This document shows, piece by piece, positions 21,982 to 32,900 of a DNA stretch of 64,000 nucleotides. Numbering within the stretch: the first letter of the stretch is position 1; each line of letters starts with the position of its first letter. Source of the DNA: Peromyscus leucopus (lineage: Eukaryota; Chordata; Mammalia; Rodentia; Cricetidae); NCBI RefSeq assembly GCF_004664715.2, contig NC_051074.1:33540980-33604979 (forward strand). Reading direction: 5' to 3'. Position numbers and translations under genes: made by a program. The notes below the pieces were generated by a model. That model was not told where the DNA came from, ran no database searches, and saw only the letters and a list, made by a program, of their open reading frames with translations.

Positions 21982-22541
21982 CTCTAGAGGAACAGAAGTA
22001 ATAAAATAAGTATATATTAAAGGGGGAGGTATTAAATTGATTTACACGGTATGCTCTGAGTAGTCCATCAATGGCTGCCTTCATAGTGGAGGGGCTAAGA
22101 ATCCAATAACCATGCATTCCATGACTGGATGCCTCAGCAGTCCCAATTTGTCATCAAAGGTCTAGAGGATCCCTGGAAACCACTGGCCTGGGGTCCGCAC
22201 TGAAAAGCTGGAAAAGCTGGGTTCTGACCGCAGCAGAGGGCGGCGGCGGCGGCGGTGGCGGTGGTGGCGGCGGCGGCGCCAGCAGCAGCCGCTAAGCAGC
22301 AGTGCTAGTGGAAACAGCAGAGCAGATGAACTTACGAATAAGTCGTGAAAGCCAGCAGGCAGAAAGCAAACATTTCCCCCCAGGACCTCCTTCTGTCTGG
22401 GCTGGTGTTGAAAGGCGCTACTCACAGTCCTGATGGCTTTTCTTGCTTCAGTTAATGAAATCAAGAAAACTCATAGGTGTGCCTAGAGGCCTGGCTGTCT
22501 TAGTTGATTCCAGACCTAGTCAGTTGGCAACCAAATGCTGT
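21982..22541 (-). mobile_element. Rodent ERVL-like LTR, antisense
   Basis: Opens CTCTAGAGGAACAGAAGT, then AAAGGGGGAGGTATTAAATT, GTAGTCCATCAATGGCTGCC, GATGCCTCAGCAGTCCCAAT, AGAGGATCCCTGGAAACCAC and TAGTTGATTCCAGACCTAGT. This is the same family as the LTRs at 37484 and 43888. Its 3' terminal bases are cut off by URR1 at the shared CTCTAGAG site. The 5' end, after GTTGGCAACCAAATGCTG, is eroded. Confidence 0.8.
22240..22279. repeat. GGC/GGT trinucleotide repeat in the LTR
   Basis: About 13 GGC/GGT triplets, followed by AGC triplets, grown from the CAG-rich part of the LTR. It produces the Arg/His-rich minus-strand frame at 22162-22464, which is not a gene. It is the most GC-rich spot in the window. 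Confidence 0.95.
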
Positions 22542-22936
22542 TGGAAAGGAGGAAACAAAGATTCTGGTTCCGTACCAAAGGGAAGAGCTCATTTTGAGGT
22601 CTAGAGTATACATTTTGACTGGAGTGCATTGGAGGATTTTCTTCCTTGTTTTAAACATGGATATTTTACTATTAATTATTGGGCAAATGAAGATACTATA
22701 GCAGGAAGGTAAGATTCATTTTGGCCCACTTGGGACAACGATAATATCGTGCTATTAATTATATTGGGGAACTAGAGATCAATTTCATCCTGTTTTTATC
22801 CTTTGAGAGTTTTTGTGACAACCATTGTCTTTAATAATCTGAGCTGTGTTATTTTCAGATCTGTCTCTGCATTGCTGGACACAGTGTCCTTCAGCATTAG
22901 CTATCTCCAGGTTCACATTAACCTTAGTATAAGGTA
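22542..22936. other. Single-copy spacer
   Basis: AT-rich, no repeat or gene recognised. Confidence 0.45.
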
Positions 22937-23150
22937 GGGACTGGAGGGATAACTCAGTAGTTCGGAGCGCTTCCTGCTCTTGTAGAGGACCTTAGTTCCA
23001 TTCCTACTACACATCTCTGGTGGACTCACAACAGCCTAATTCCAGCTCCAGGGGCTTCAGAGCCCTCTTCTGTCCTGTGCAAGCATCGGCACACACATGG
23101 CGTACTCTCATGCATACACATAAACAAAAATCAAACATGACTCTTTGAAA
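22937..23150 (+). mobile_element. B2 SINE
   Basis: GGGACTGGAGGGATAACTCA, a GCGCTTCCTGCTCTTG block and GGACCTTAGTTCCATTCCTA give the tRNA-like head. Then GACTCACAACAGCC, AGAGCCCTCTTCTGTCCTG and a CATGCATACACATAAACAAA tail follow. Full length, moderately diverged. Confidence 0.9.
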
Positions 23151-24182
23151 GTAGAAACTAACATGACTGAGATCACGTTCAAGGCTCTCTTGTTCCTTTA
23201 GCGCCCGCATCTCATTTCCCACAAGTTTATTCCAGCGTTGACTTCCTGTAGGATACAACTGCAATGTCAGCTCCTGACTGTGAAGTCGGTGAGGCCCCGT
23301 GTTACCTCAAAATCCAGAAGCTGGAGGTGGCAGTGCTGCAGATGAATGATCTAAACCCTCCGTGTCAGGTTTGCAAGTCTAGAGACCTGATGATTCCTCT
23401 AAGTTTTCTCCTGTCTGTGACTCTTGAGACACAGGGAAAGTGCCAACCATTCCCGCTCCTCTGAACTCTCCCAGCATCTCATCTTGGCCTCTCTTAGGAA
23501 ACTGATGCCTTATTTTTTTTTTAACCTACACATCTTGAGTACTTGCACCCCAAAATACAACAGATTCCACAGTCTCATGCCTGCAAACCCAGGAAGTGAG
23601 TTTTCTAAGGCTGGTGTAACTGAGCGCTATAAATCACAGATAGGACACCTTCCAAGTGTGGTGCCTGAGGATTAATTTTTTTTTTTTTAATACAGGAAAC
23701 CTTCGGGCATTTACTCAAATCATAGCAGTGGAATTCATAAATGACACTATAACTAGGGCTGGTCTTTAGAGTGATTCTGGTCTTCCAGTTCTAATCTAAA
23801 GACAGATAGGGTGGATATAGAGAGGAAGTCATGTCTGCCTGTAGAGCCACACTTTGCCCTGAATGGCATGCTGATGCTCTGAATAACCACACTTCACTTC
23901 GTCTTTTGGGAGACTATCACCACATCATCCACCTGATGCTTAAAGACAAACACATGGCTGGCACAAGCCTCGACCCATTCACCAGAGTGTTTAATTTCTT
24001 CAAGCAATGTCCAAAGAAGGCAGACATGTTGTCTTATACACTCTATTTCCTTGAAAACCCCTTTAGAGTTCTTCTGTCTGAAAATTACCAAGCCATTTTA
24101 TAGCTTTTCAGAGAATATTTAAGCCTGAGGTAACCAGGCTTCCAGCCGATGGATTAAAGGTGGTGTTCAGAGGACATGTCGG
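23151..24182. other. Single-copy stretch with unexplained open frames
   Basis: No repeat recognised beyond T-runs at 23512-23522 and 23677-23688. A 90-codon frame at 23831-24103 contains no domain known to me. It has neither splice-like boundaries nor a detectable promoter, so it is left unassigned. Confidence 0.4.
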
Positions 24183-24415
24183 GGTGGTAAGTTGGCTTGG
24201 AGGTTAAGAATATGTTAAGCCATTGGAGGATGGGAGTTCAGTTCCCAGTACTTCAGTCAGGCTCACAGCTGCTTGTAACTCTAGGTCCAAGGGATCTGAT
24301 GCTCTCTTCTCATCTCCACAGACACTTGCACACATGTGACAGACACACACACAAATAATAATAAAATAATAATAATAACAATAATAATAAATTAAATAAA
24401 ATTAAAAGAAAATCA
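24183..24415 (+). mobile_element. B2/B3 SINE with AAT-rich tail
   Basis: GTTGGCTTGGAGGTTAAGAA, GGGAGTTCAGTTCCCAGTAC, GGCTCACAGCTGCTTGTAAC and GATCTGATGCTCTCTTCTCA define the SINE. The tail passes through CA-rich sequence into an (AAT)n-like tract at 24353-24400. Confidence 0.85.
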
Positions 24416-25009
24416 AATGAGTTTAAGGAAAAATAGCGTGTGGGACACATTAATAATGTGGTATGTTCATATTTCAGCCCCAGGCTTCTTCTTGTGGCTA
24501 GAAGATCAGAGCCTAAGTCACACATAGACTCAAATCTGAGTGATCTAATTGAATCATTTTCTAGGCTTTAGTTAGAAACCGGGTAATAATTTTCTGCCAT
24601 TCCTAGCCTTTGAATAGTGGGAATAGCAAAGTGACAGAACATGCTGTTCTTCATAAGTCTGGGACGTGAGCTCCTCGGGGATGGCTTATGGGACTACGGT
24701 CAGCTATTACAGGCCAAGGATGTCTTCATATAGGCAACCCACTTCTGTTCTGGGTGTCGTCTTGTCCCCCCACAGGCTAGTTTTCTCAGATAAAGGGGAG
24801 AAGCAATAAGGAGAACCCCCAACCCAGGCCTTTAGAGTTATTATCTCAGATCTAGGCCCCCATCCCTCTCTTACCAGTTCTCTTGCTGGATTCTTCAGCT
24901 GATGTTACGGTCTCACCTCCAGCCCTAACCCTCCTCTTACTGCTCCTGTGGAAGTTACTTCTGCTTCCAGGAACAGTGTGGGGGAGAAGGGAAATCATTA
25001 TTACAAGCA
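24416..25009. other. Unassigned stretch before the L1 3' UTR
   Basis: No gene or repeat recognised. Part of 24770-25009 could be 5' continuation of the following L1 3' UTR, but I cannot match it. Confidence 0.4.
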
Positions 25010-25880
25010 ACCTATAACAGAGGAGCTCTCAAGGATTGCCCTGCAAAGGAGAAATAGATGAGATCTCCATGAGCAAACTGGGGGTGAGGGGAGCAATGGA
25101 GGGTAGGAGATGGGGGATGAGAACATAAGGGAACAGGATGGTCAAGCTGGAACAGGGACAGAGTGGGAGAGCAAGGAAAGAGATACCATGATAGATGGAC
25201 ACATCATGGGAATAGGGAGAAACAGGGTGCTAGGAAAGTTCCCAGGAAGCCACATGGATGACCCTACCTTAGATTACTGGCAATAGCGAAGAGGGTGCCT
25301 GAACTAGCCTACTCCAGCAATCAGAACGGTGAATACCCTACTGTCATCATAGAGCCAGAGTTCATCTAGTAACTGATGGAAGCAGATGCAGAGATCCATG
25401 GGGCACCAGGCCAAGCTCCCAAGGTTCCAATTGATGAGAGAGAAGACATATTCTATGAGCAAGGGACATTGAGATCATGATGGGGAAATGTACAGAGACG
25501 GCCAGGCCAAACTAGTGGGAACGCATGAACTGTGGAACAATAGCTGTGGAGCCCCTATGGGACAGGACTAGGCCCTCTGCATAAGGCGAGACATTTGTTT
25601 TGCTTGAACTGTTGGGGGGGGGGCTGGCAGTGGGATCAGGTGCATGAGCTGGCTTTTTGGAGCCCACTACCTATCCTATTGTGGGACACCTTGTGCAGCT
25701 TGGTGTAGGAGGAGGGGCTTGGACCTGCCTCAACTGAATGTACCAGGTTCTGCTGACTCCCCATGGGAGGCCTTGTTTTGGAGGAGGTGGGAATGGGGGG
25801 TGGGCTTGTGGGGGAAGACTTGGGGGCAGGAGGAGGGAGGAGAGGGGGAATCTGTGGTTGGTATGTAAATTTCCAATGTC
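25010..25880 (+). mobile_element. Rodent L1 (Lx-type) 3' UTR
   Basis: The block order matches the old rodent L1 3' UTR: GGAAGCAGATGCAGAGATCC (25379), GAGCAAGGGACATTGAGATC (25458), a GGCCAGGCCAAACTAGTGGG block (25500), TGAACTGTGGAACAATAGCT, GGTGCATGAGCTGGCTTTTT (25639) and GACTCCCCATGGGAGGCCTT (25755). It ends in a G-rich strand typical of L1 3' UTRs (25775-25850). No poly(A) tail remains. G-run at 25614-25623. Confidence 0.9.
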
Positions 25881-26939
25881 TGACCACTATCTTGCAATCT
25901 CTAGCGCATGGTACAATTTTCCCACGATGAGATTCCAGTTCAGGTTTTTTAGAAGCATTAGAAACCAAACACAGATGTTTCTTACTCCGTAAAGTTACTA
26001 TTGCTGAATTTCCCCCTAATAACTGGAAAGATGCCACATCTTAAAGAACTGTGAGGTTTGGGATGACCCAAGGGAAAATTCTGAGTTCCATTAAGAGCCA
26101 CATGAGGCACACATTCACTGCTGCAGTGGAAACACAAAGTGTACACTCCATTTTTTCTGTTCTTGGGAATGCCATTATTATTTCCATTGCATTGCTTTCA
26201 AAGTAATTGAAAACGGCCAATTTCATGTTCCTTTGTAGTAAACATATTGAGTGGAAAATCTCAAGTGGGGCCATTTCTCCGGCTTGATAACATGATTTGT
26301 ATTGCAAGTTGTTTACAGTAAATGAACTTGGGCCATTAAACCAGGAGACCACATAATCTATGTATTTGTCATATGTAATGGAGTTCCCAACTTTTCTCAC
26401 AAAAAGAGCTTGCGGTCATTTTCCATGAGATAAATAAATTCCTTCTAAATAGTTTTAGAAACAAGAGAAAGCACAATCTGAGCCAATGAAAGTACCATAA
26501 TTTATCCTTAAATTAGTCTTTATTCTTCCTAGTTAGGGAGAAGCAACTCAATGTCCAAGTCAGAAAAGCTCCCAAGAGTTGGCCTTGTCAAAGGGTTAAC
26601 AACACGAGTGCCACAGTAATTTGCTGTTAATAACTGTTAATGCTGTTGAAGAATTGCCTCTAAAAGTGTAGATGGTTTGATTCAATTCACTCATTACCTT
26701 TCAAAGTGGGAAAGGAAGGCATGTGTATACAGCTAGGTTGCTGTTATCATCCTTGGATTTCAAAGGTAAAAACCTATCTAACATGTATGTCGGGGAGGTG
26801 CGAAGATTAGAAAGTGCTACTTCAAGCACTAGAGACTCTGTCTATAGCTAGTAACTGCATATTGGAGTTTTGTGTCAATCTGAGAAGAATATTGTGAGTT
26901 TCTAAATTGGAGGAATAGTGCACAGGTTAGGTAAAGGGG
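25881..26939. other. Repeat-free block, candidate conserved non-coding element
   Basis: No repeat seen in about 1 kb. At 26040-26700 it carries TTGTTTACAGTAAATG (forkhead-type), GTTAATAACTGTTAATGC (HNF1-like half-sites) and AATAAATTCCTTC. Minus-strand frames at 25636-26037 and 26041-26400 have no recognisable product. Enhancer function is inference. Confidence 0.3.
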
Positions 26940-27157
26940 AGTATATTGGTTATCTTCCTTCTCTAGGCTCTGAGAAAGATGAAGATTCATGCTCAGCTCG
27001 CTTTCTTCTTTTTATTCAGTCTGAGATCCCAACCCATGTAGTGATGCTCACTTTTAGGATGGGTAACGCACTTTCAGTGAACCTAATCTAGAGTTTCCTT
27101 TACAGACACACCTGGAGATTTATCTACATGGTCGGGTAGCCAATATTAACCACCACA
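26940..27157 (-). mobile_element. ERVL-like LTR fragment, antisense
   Basis: CTTTCTTCTTTTTATTCAGT, GAGATCCCAACCCATGTAGT, TTTTAGGATGGGTAACGCAC, AACCTAATCTAGAGTTTCC and ATATTAACCACCACAGGG resemble the 5' half of a rodent LTR read backwards. 3' truncated, diverged. Confidence 0.5.
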
Positions 27158-28599
27158 GGGGTAATGTAATTGGTGACTAGTTAACAGACAATTACTTATG
27201 ACATCACAGCCTTCTTGAACAAAACACTTTTTGAAGAATTTTTTTGCTTATTAGTCAAGCATCACAAATAGCCATGTTTCATTTCATTTTATCTATAAGG
27301 AATTAGAGCACAGACAGATGGAATATTCTACAAAACATTGTGTGTTTCAGGAAGCTTCCTGATGCTCTGAGTGACCTTGGTTTTTCATAAGAATATTCTA
27401 GGCTTTTGCCTGAGATGCTTAACTAAATCAAACCAACCTTGACCTGGGAGAATCTTTCACGTGTCCTTTAAACTGAGTCCCAAACTAACTGGCCCTGCGT
27501 GTAGTGCATTGATGTGTATTCTTGTGACTATCCTTAGAGAATAACTGGACTGGATGGAAGAATCAAATGGTTAGCCTTATCAGGGTAACCAAGTCCACTA
27601 TCTGGCTGTGTGGACTTCATGACTGAGCTACCATTAGCCCAGAAGAGAATAGAAGACAAGGCAATATGGTCCCCTCAACCTCAGTGATTCACAGTTTCAA
27701 ATGAAAACTCTGTCCAAAGCAACAGAAAGCAGATGGTGTTCCTGTGTGAGAGAAGCAGCTCAGAGTCCCACACAGCTGTATTCCCTCTCTGGTGCCACAA
27801 GTGGCATCTGATTATGTATGTGATTCATTTCTAAAATAACACATCCTTAACATCACAGTGTGGCACCGAGCTTTTGGAGATGATAAAGCTATTCTTTGTC
27901 CCGAAAATAATGCTGCCTTCTACCTACTCAGGAAATTAAGTCAGCAAAGAAAAGAACACCGTGTTCTTAATCAGCACCATGATTTTCTCTGATAAGTGGG
28001 GAAAGCAACACAAATAATAAAAGTTCATAACAATAATTGATATCAGGATTCAGTAGCTTGGAGGTTATGTCAATATTGGATTGGCTTACAAATCAAGGTA
28101 ATGCTTGAAAGGACAGCCTCTGGTCTCTGACAGAACTGACTTTAAGTTTACAATTACCTTGTGACACCAGAAAATTATTATCTTAGTTTTTTCTTTTAAA
28201 AAATTGTATAATATTTATCTTAGCTGTTGTGCAATGTCAATAAGATTAATAGTAGATATCTCACCACAATAATAGGCACATGATATGCACTTAATTTACA
28301 GTTTAATTATTTAATTAAATTAATTAAATAATTAAGCACCATGGTCTGAAAAATGTGGGTGTCCTGTGGATTCCCCCGATCATCACCTGCGTGCATGGCT
28401 TTGATAATTTCGATGTTGCTTCCTTGGGCTACAAATTGATAGAAAATCTAAGCAATAAATCAGTCGCTATTTCCTTATGGCAAATGACATCTAATCTATG
28501 AGAATTGTTTCGTCAAAACACATTATTTCCAAAACACACCATGTCTGATCCTTTAAGAATCTGATGCTCCATTGTCAGAGAGATGGTTAATCTGTTGGG
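27158..28599. other. Repeat-poor stretch with a perfect AT palindrome
   Basis: No transposon recognised over 1.4 kb. Contains the 33-bp inverted repeat at 28303-28335, listed separately. No coding signal. Confidence 0.45.
28303..28335. repeat. Perfect 33-bp AT-only palindrome
   Basis: Arm TTAATTATTTAATTAA (28303-28318), a single A, then the exact reverse complement TTAATTAAATAATTAA (28320-28335). It packs several TAATTA/TTAATTAA cores, the classical homeodomain binding motif, and could extrude a cruciform. Confidence 0.95.
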
Positions 28600-28800
28600 C
28601 CTGGAAGGTTTGAAGGATCGAAAGGACAAACACTGAATGTTTTCACTAATATGCATAAAAAATGATACATAGCAGAAGGATTGCTATTTGGGAAGATGAG
28701 AGGACCAGTGGGAAGGGACAAATCAGAGCACCTGAGATGGATATGATCAAAATTCTTTATGAACATGCATGAAAGTGTCATAGGGGCTAAACCCAACTTT
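28600..28800 (+). mobile_element. Rodent L1 3'-terminal fragment
   Basis: CGAAAGGACAAACACTGAAT, a TTTGGGAAGATGAGAGGACC block, GATATGATCAAAATTCTTTA and CATGCATGAAAGTGTCATAG follow the end of an Lx-type L1 3' UTR. No clean poly(A) survives. Confidence 0.7.
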
Positions 28801-28960
28801 GACAAATGGGCCTCATAGAATGGAAGTAGAGAACTGACTCCTATGAGTTGTTCTCTATCTTCCCACATGTACTGTGTCACACACATGCACACACACACAC
28901 ACACACATGAACACGCGCACACACACACACACACTTTTATACCTACAAAAGAAATAAAAA
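28801..28960 (+). mobile_element. SINE 3' fragment with (CA)n tail
   Basis: GAGAACTGACTCCTATGAGT, TGTTCTCTATCTTCCCACAT and a CACACATGCACACAC-type tail (28868-28934) are the usual 3' portion of a rodent tRNA-derived SINE (B4/B2-like). The promoter head is absent, so the family is not certain. Confidence 0.55.
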
Positions 28961-30279
28961 TGTAATAATTTTTTTAAACGAAAGGAAATGCCATAAAGGG
29001 ACTGATTATTTTGTTCAACATATGCTAACTGAAAAAAAGCTTCTAAGATATGAATATTACTAATTCTTTACACGTAGGCCTCTTTTAAAATGATGCTATT
29101 TGTATGCAGATATAAGGCAGGTATTATACAATACTATCCTGCACCAAGATTTTGTCCTCCAATTCTTCCACCATTATGCTGGAGGTGGAGTTTTAAATGA
29201 TTCCCAGGCTGTTATGAGAGGGAGCACGAACTCGCCGATGTCATGTTCAAGCTTGGCTGACTCACTGCTCCATAAGTGGCAGCTGTCAAGTCACAAGCTG
29301 GTGAAAGCGCGTGGGAAACACCAGCACAGAGTGTGCTCATTGGCGTCTTGGTTTATATCCCAGGCTGTACCACTTGTGGTTCCCGGGACTCCAGCTTTGC
29401 AGTTCCCCATCTTTGAACAGCATTCACTAGAGGCTCCTCCTGAAACACTTTTCCCCATAACAAATTAGCTATGCAGCTTGAGCTGAGCTTTGCTGGTAAA
29501 ATTAAGGCTTGCCTGGAAGGAAGGCCAGGGGATTAGAATACATATTCTCTGAGGTGGGAGGGATATACGTCCAGAGTATTTTTATGACTTATGCTGAATG
29601 TCAGTCCATAGGGATCCCCATCTTGCAAGACCTTGTTGTTTAACAGAATTTTCACTGGGGGAAAGTATGTCTCTGGGCTGCCAGAGAAGGTCAGGTGGAT
29701 GAGTCAGTTAATTTCTACTGCCCTTCCCTCTTGAGCAGCACAGGGCAGTCATTCTGAGAACTCACTGTCAGTTTACCCAGACTGTTGCCACCACAATCTA
29801 TTAACAGTTTGACTCTGTTGGCTGTTGGGATTTCTGAGAAATCGCACATGAAATGACAGCTTTATACTATAAGGATTTTGGTATAAGCAAGAACTCTGTA
29901 CTTCCTTGTCTGTACTAGTGAGGCTTAACCATATAAGTGTGTATGATGCTTCTCTATGCAGATTTGTGTCAAGCTTTTATATGTGCTTGTGCTTAATTAA
30001 ACATGTGGTTAACTAAGCCAGGCAAAGGCAAATAGAATGGAAACGCTACCTAATTTTTTTTCTCTTTTTTTAGAATGAGATTTATCGCATATGGAATGAC
30101 CTTTCTTCCTTTCTACTCTCTTGACTAATGTATTTTAAGTGTGTTTGGCTTTCCTGAGTTGAAAAAAATGATAACTGTGCACCATCTGGGTTAGCTCAAC
30201 ATGCCATGGGAGAGTAAAGAATCAAAGAAACCTTGACATAACCACCATCCAACATCCTTTTCTGATAGGTATAGTCCCA
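28961..30279. other. Repeat-free stretch
   Basis: No repeat found. 29100-29468 is open on the plus strand for 122 codons and has several CG dinucleotides (GCGCGTGGG, CTCGCCGATG). No domain, splice or promoter context supports a gene. It may be conserved non-coding DNA. Confidence 0.4.
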
Positions 30280-30370
30280 AAGAATCTGGAACTTTGTTCA
30301 AAGAGTCAGGGCCTTTTAGTGTGAGAGCCAGGATCAGAATACACATTCTTCCCTGATACAAAAAGGAACA
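30280..30370 (-). mobile_element. Probable MIR, antisense
   Basis: AACTTTGTTCAAAGAGTCAG then GTGTGAGAGCCAGGATCAGA and ATACACATTCTTCCCTGATA parallel the antisense MIR core (cttgcccaaggtcac...gtcagagccaggattcgaacc). Short and diverged. Confidence 0.5.
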
Positions 30371-30404
30371 ACAATCCTACTGAGGGGTAATGATCTTAAG
30401 TTCT

Positions 30405-30765
30405 GCCTAGATCATTTTCACCTATCTCACATCCAAATGGATTAAGGACTTCCCCACATAAGACCTGACATTCTAACTCTGGTAGAAGAGGAAGCAGGGA
30501 ATATGTGTACAGGTACAGGAAAAGACTTTCTGAACAGGACCCCTCTAGCACAGGCATTGAGACTGACAACTAATAAATGGGATCTCATGAAACTAAAAAG
30601 TTTCTGCACAGGGATATATCACCTAGGCAAAGAGGCAGTCTACACAATGCGGGGAAATTGTTACTAGCCATTCTTCCGACAGAGGGTTAGTATCCAGAAT
30701 GTGTAAGAAAATAAAAAAAAAAAAATCAAGAAAATAAACGGTCCAATTAAAAATCTGGCTCAACT
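30405..30765 (+). mobile_element. Host L1 ORF2, 5' portion of a nested pair
   Basis: ATCCAAATGGATTAAGGAC, AGGAAGCAGGGAATATGTG, TTTCTGAACAGGACCCC, TAAATGGGATCTCATGAAAC, CTAAAAAGTTTCTGCACAGG and GACAGAGGGTTAGTATCCAG are in L1 ORF2 sense order. The frame is broken by stops. The matching continuation lies 1.6 kb downstream at 32377. Confidence 0.88.
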
Positions 30766-31495
30766 GGGGTAGGTGGGAAAGCTGGCCCTATGGACAAAGG
30801 GTGGGAGAGCTATCCCAACCCTCACCAGCTGCAACACTTGGGAGAGCAGGCCCTGCACCTCACCAGGGCGGCACAACAGAGCCAACATGGCTAGCACAGG
30901 TGTAGGTGAACCAGCTCCAAAATTGTGACCATAGGAAAGCTGTCCCCATTTCTCATCTGGTGAACCAACCCTACTGCTGCCCAGGCCCAGACCCAGGGTT
31001 ATGACTTGTCCCACCCCAAGGTCCACCCCATCTACGATCTGCTGGAGCACTTGAAGGGACCTGGCCTGCAGACTCAGAGTTGTAGGATCTCCACAACAAA
31101 GGGCACCAGCAGGATGTCCAGGAAGAGTCTTAGTGGGGGCCTAGCATCAAACGTGTAGTGGAGACCAGGGGCCTTGGACCAGACCAATGACTCTTTGCAA
31201 TGAACACTTGCAAGTAGAGATGTATGGACAAAGGGATATACACCATGTTTTGTTGGGTCGAACTGTAGCTCCCATGATTTTTAATTTCTTCTCCCTTTAA
31301 AATTTTTTCTCATTTTATTTTCTTCAATTTTTTTCTTTTGAATTTTGTTTATTCCAGGGTGGAGAGTGTTGCAGGGGCAGAGGGTGGATGCGAAGGACTG
31401 GGAATGAATTGGATCGAAATACATATTATGAAAAACACATACAATAAAATAAATTTCATTAAAAAATAAAAAAAAGAAAGAAAAGGAAAAAATAG
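30766..31495 (+). mobile_element. Inserted L1 3' UTR with poly(A)
   Basis: GGTGGGAAAGCTGGCCCTAT, ACACTTGGGAGAGCAGGCCC, a GTTGCAGGGGCAGAGGGTGG block (31369) and GAAGGACTGGGAATGAATTG precede an A-rich tail (31441-31495, with AATAAAATAAATTTCATT). This is a full L1 3' UTR interrupting the ORF2 of the host L1. Confidence 0.88.
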
Positions 31496-31639
31496 GGCTC
31501 AAAACTAACATTTTCAAAAGATGAAATAAAAATAGATGAGTTACAATGTGTACATGTACCAGAGCATCATGTGAAAGTCCATACACCGGTTTGTTTGTTG
31601 TGTCAATTAAAATTAGTAAATAAATGAAAATAAAAAAAT

Positions 31640-32376
31640 AATAAAAATGGGTGAGAAAAAAATGATATCATGAAATTTTCAGGTAAATGGATGGAACAAA
31701 AAAAAATCTGAATGACCAATATGATCAGTGCCATGCTCAGACATCATTAGAAAAGCTTCCTTCTGCAGCAGATGGAAACAGAGACCCATAGCCACACACT
31801 GTACAGGGAGTGGAACATTCAGTCTCCAAAGGGATGTCTCTATCAAATTCCTCCCCTCAGAGCTCAGGGAACCCCAGGGAAGAGGAGGTACAAAGAGTGT
31901 AAGAGCCAGAGGTGAGGACACCAAGAAAACAAGGTCCTCTAAATCAGCACGAACAAAGCTCAAATGAACTCACAGAGACTGAAGCAGCATGGGCAGGGCC
32001 TGCATGGATCTGTACCAGGTCCTCTGTGTATCTATTAGGACTTCCAGCTTAGTTATCTTATGGAATTTCTGAGTGTAAAAATGAGTGGTTCTCTGATTCT
32101 TGTGCCTTCTCTTGGGCTCTTTTCCTTCAAACCAATAAAAGCTGGTTTGTCTTGTCCAACTCTGATGTGATAGTTTTTATTTTATCCTATTATATTTTAT
32201 TTTGTTATGTTTTGCAGTTAGCTCTTAGAAACCTGTTCTTTTTTAATGAGAGTCAGAAAGGGAGTGGATCTGGATGGGAGCAGAGGTAGGGAGAAACTGG
32301 GAGGAGTAGAGAGAGGGAAACCATAATCAGGGTGTATTATGAGAAAAGAATCTATTTTCAATAAAGTGAGGGGCGG
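31640..32376 (+). mobile_element. Second inserted L1: end of ORF2 and 3' UTR
   Basis: ATCATGAAATTTTCAGGTAA then GGATGGAACAAAAA is the ORF2 end. CTTCTGCAGCAGATGGAAAC, CCTCCCCTCAGAGCTCAGGG, AGTGTAAGAGCCAGAGGTGA, CCAGGTCCTCTGTGTATCTA and TTGTGCCTTCTCTTGGGCTC are the Lx 3' UTR. The same segment recurs at 47300-47760 (antisense) and 55850-56340. Short Arg/Lys-rich frames across it are not genes. Confidence 0.88.
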
Positions 32377-32900
32377 AGGAGGAACATTTCAAAAATATTC
32401 AATATCATTGATCACTGGGGAAATGCAATTCAAAACTTTCTTGAGAGTTCATCTCCCCTCAGTCAGAATGACTCAGGTAAAATAATAAATGACAAGGGAA
32501 ACACCTCTTCACTGATGGTGAGCATTCAGACCAGTGCAGTCATTATAGAGATCATGTAGAGGTTCCTCAAAAAGCTAAAAATAGATGTACCATATGATCC
32601 AGCTATAGTACTCTTGTGTATATGCCCAGAGGACTTCAAATCCTCCTCTATCAATATCTGCTCATCAATGTTCATTGCTGCTCTGCTCCTAACAGCCAGG
32701 AAATGGAAAAATTCTAGATATCCATCAACTGATGAACAGATACTAAAAATGCAGCACATTTACACAGTGGAGGAATATTATTCAGCTGTTAAAATGAAAT
32801 TATACAATTGGGAGGTAAATGGATGGAACTGGAAACAATTGTTCTGAATGAGGTAATAGCCCAGACCCAGGAAGACAAATGTTTTCTCTCATCTGTTGCG
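32377..32900 (+). mobile_element. Host L1 ORF2, 3' portion of the nested pair
   Basis: Resumes L1 ORF2 shortly after the point reached at 30765: ACTGGGGAAATGCAATTCAA, a GAGGTTCCTCAAAAAGCTAA block, TGTACCATATGATCCAGCTA, AAATGGAAAAATTCTAGATA, GAGGAATATTATTCAGCTGT and CCCAGACCCAGGAAGACAAA. Decayed, no intact frame. Confidence 0.9.

Noticed and set aside
22162..22464. Minus-strand 100-codon frame with a hydrophobic stretch and an Arg/His-rich block
   Set aside because: It is the GGC repeat and surrounding LTR read backwards. No gene context.
23831..24103. 90-codon plus-strand frame with varied amino-acid use
   Set aside because: No domain and no exon boundary evidence. Could be chance in conserved or single-copy DNA.
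29100..29468. 122-codon plus-strand frame
   Set aside because: Single-copy DNA with no recognisable domain. Listed within the repeat-free stretch instead.
31679..31967. Short frames here and at 47311-47694 and 55968-56320 that look like a small protein family (shared PSELRE and RGGTK motifs)
   Set aside because: All three lie in the same L1 3' UTR segment. Similarity is transposon homology, not a gene family.
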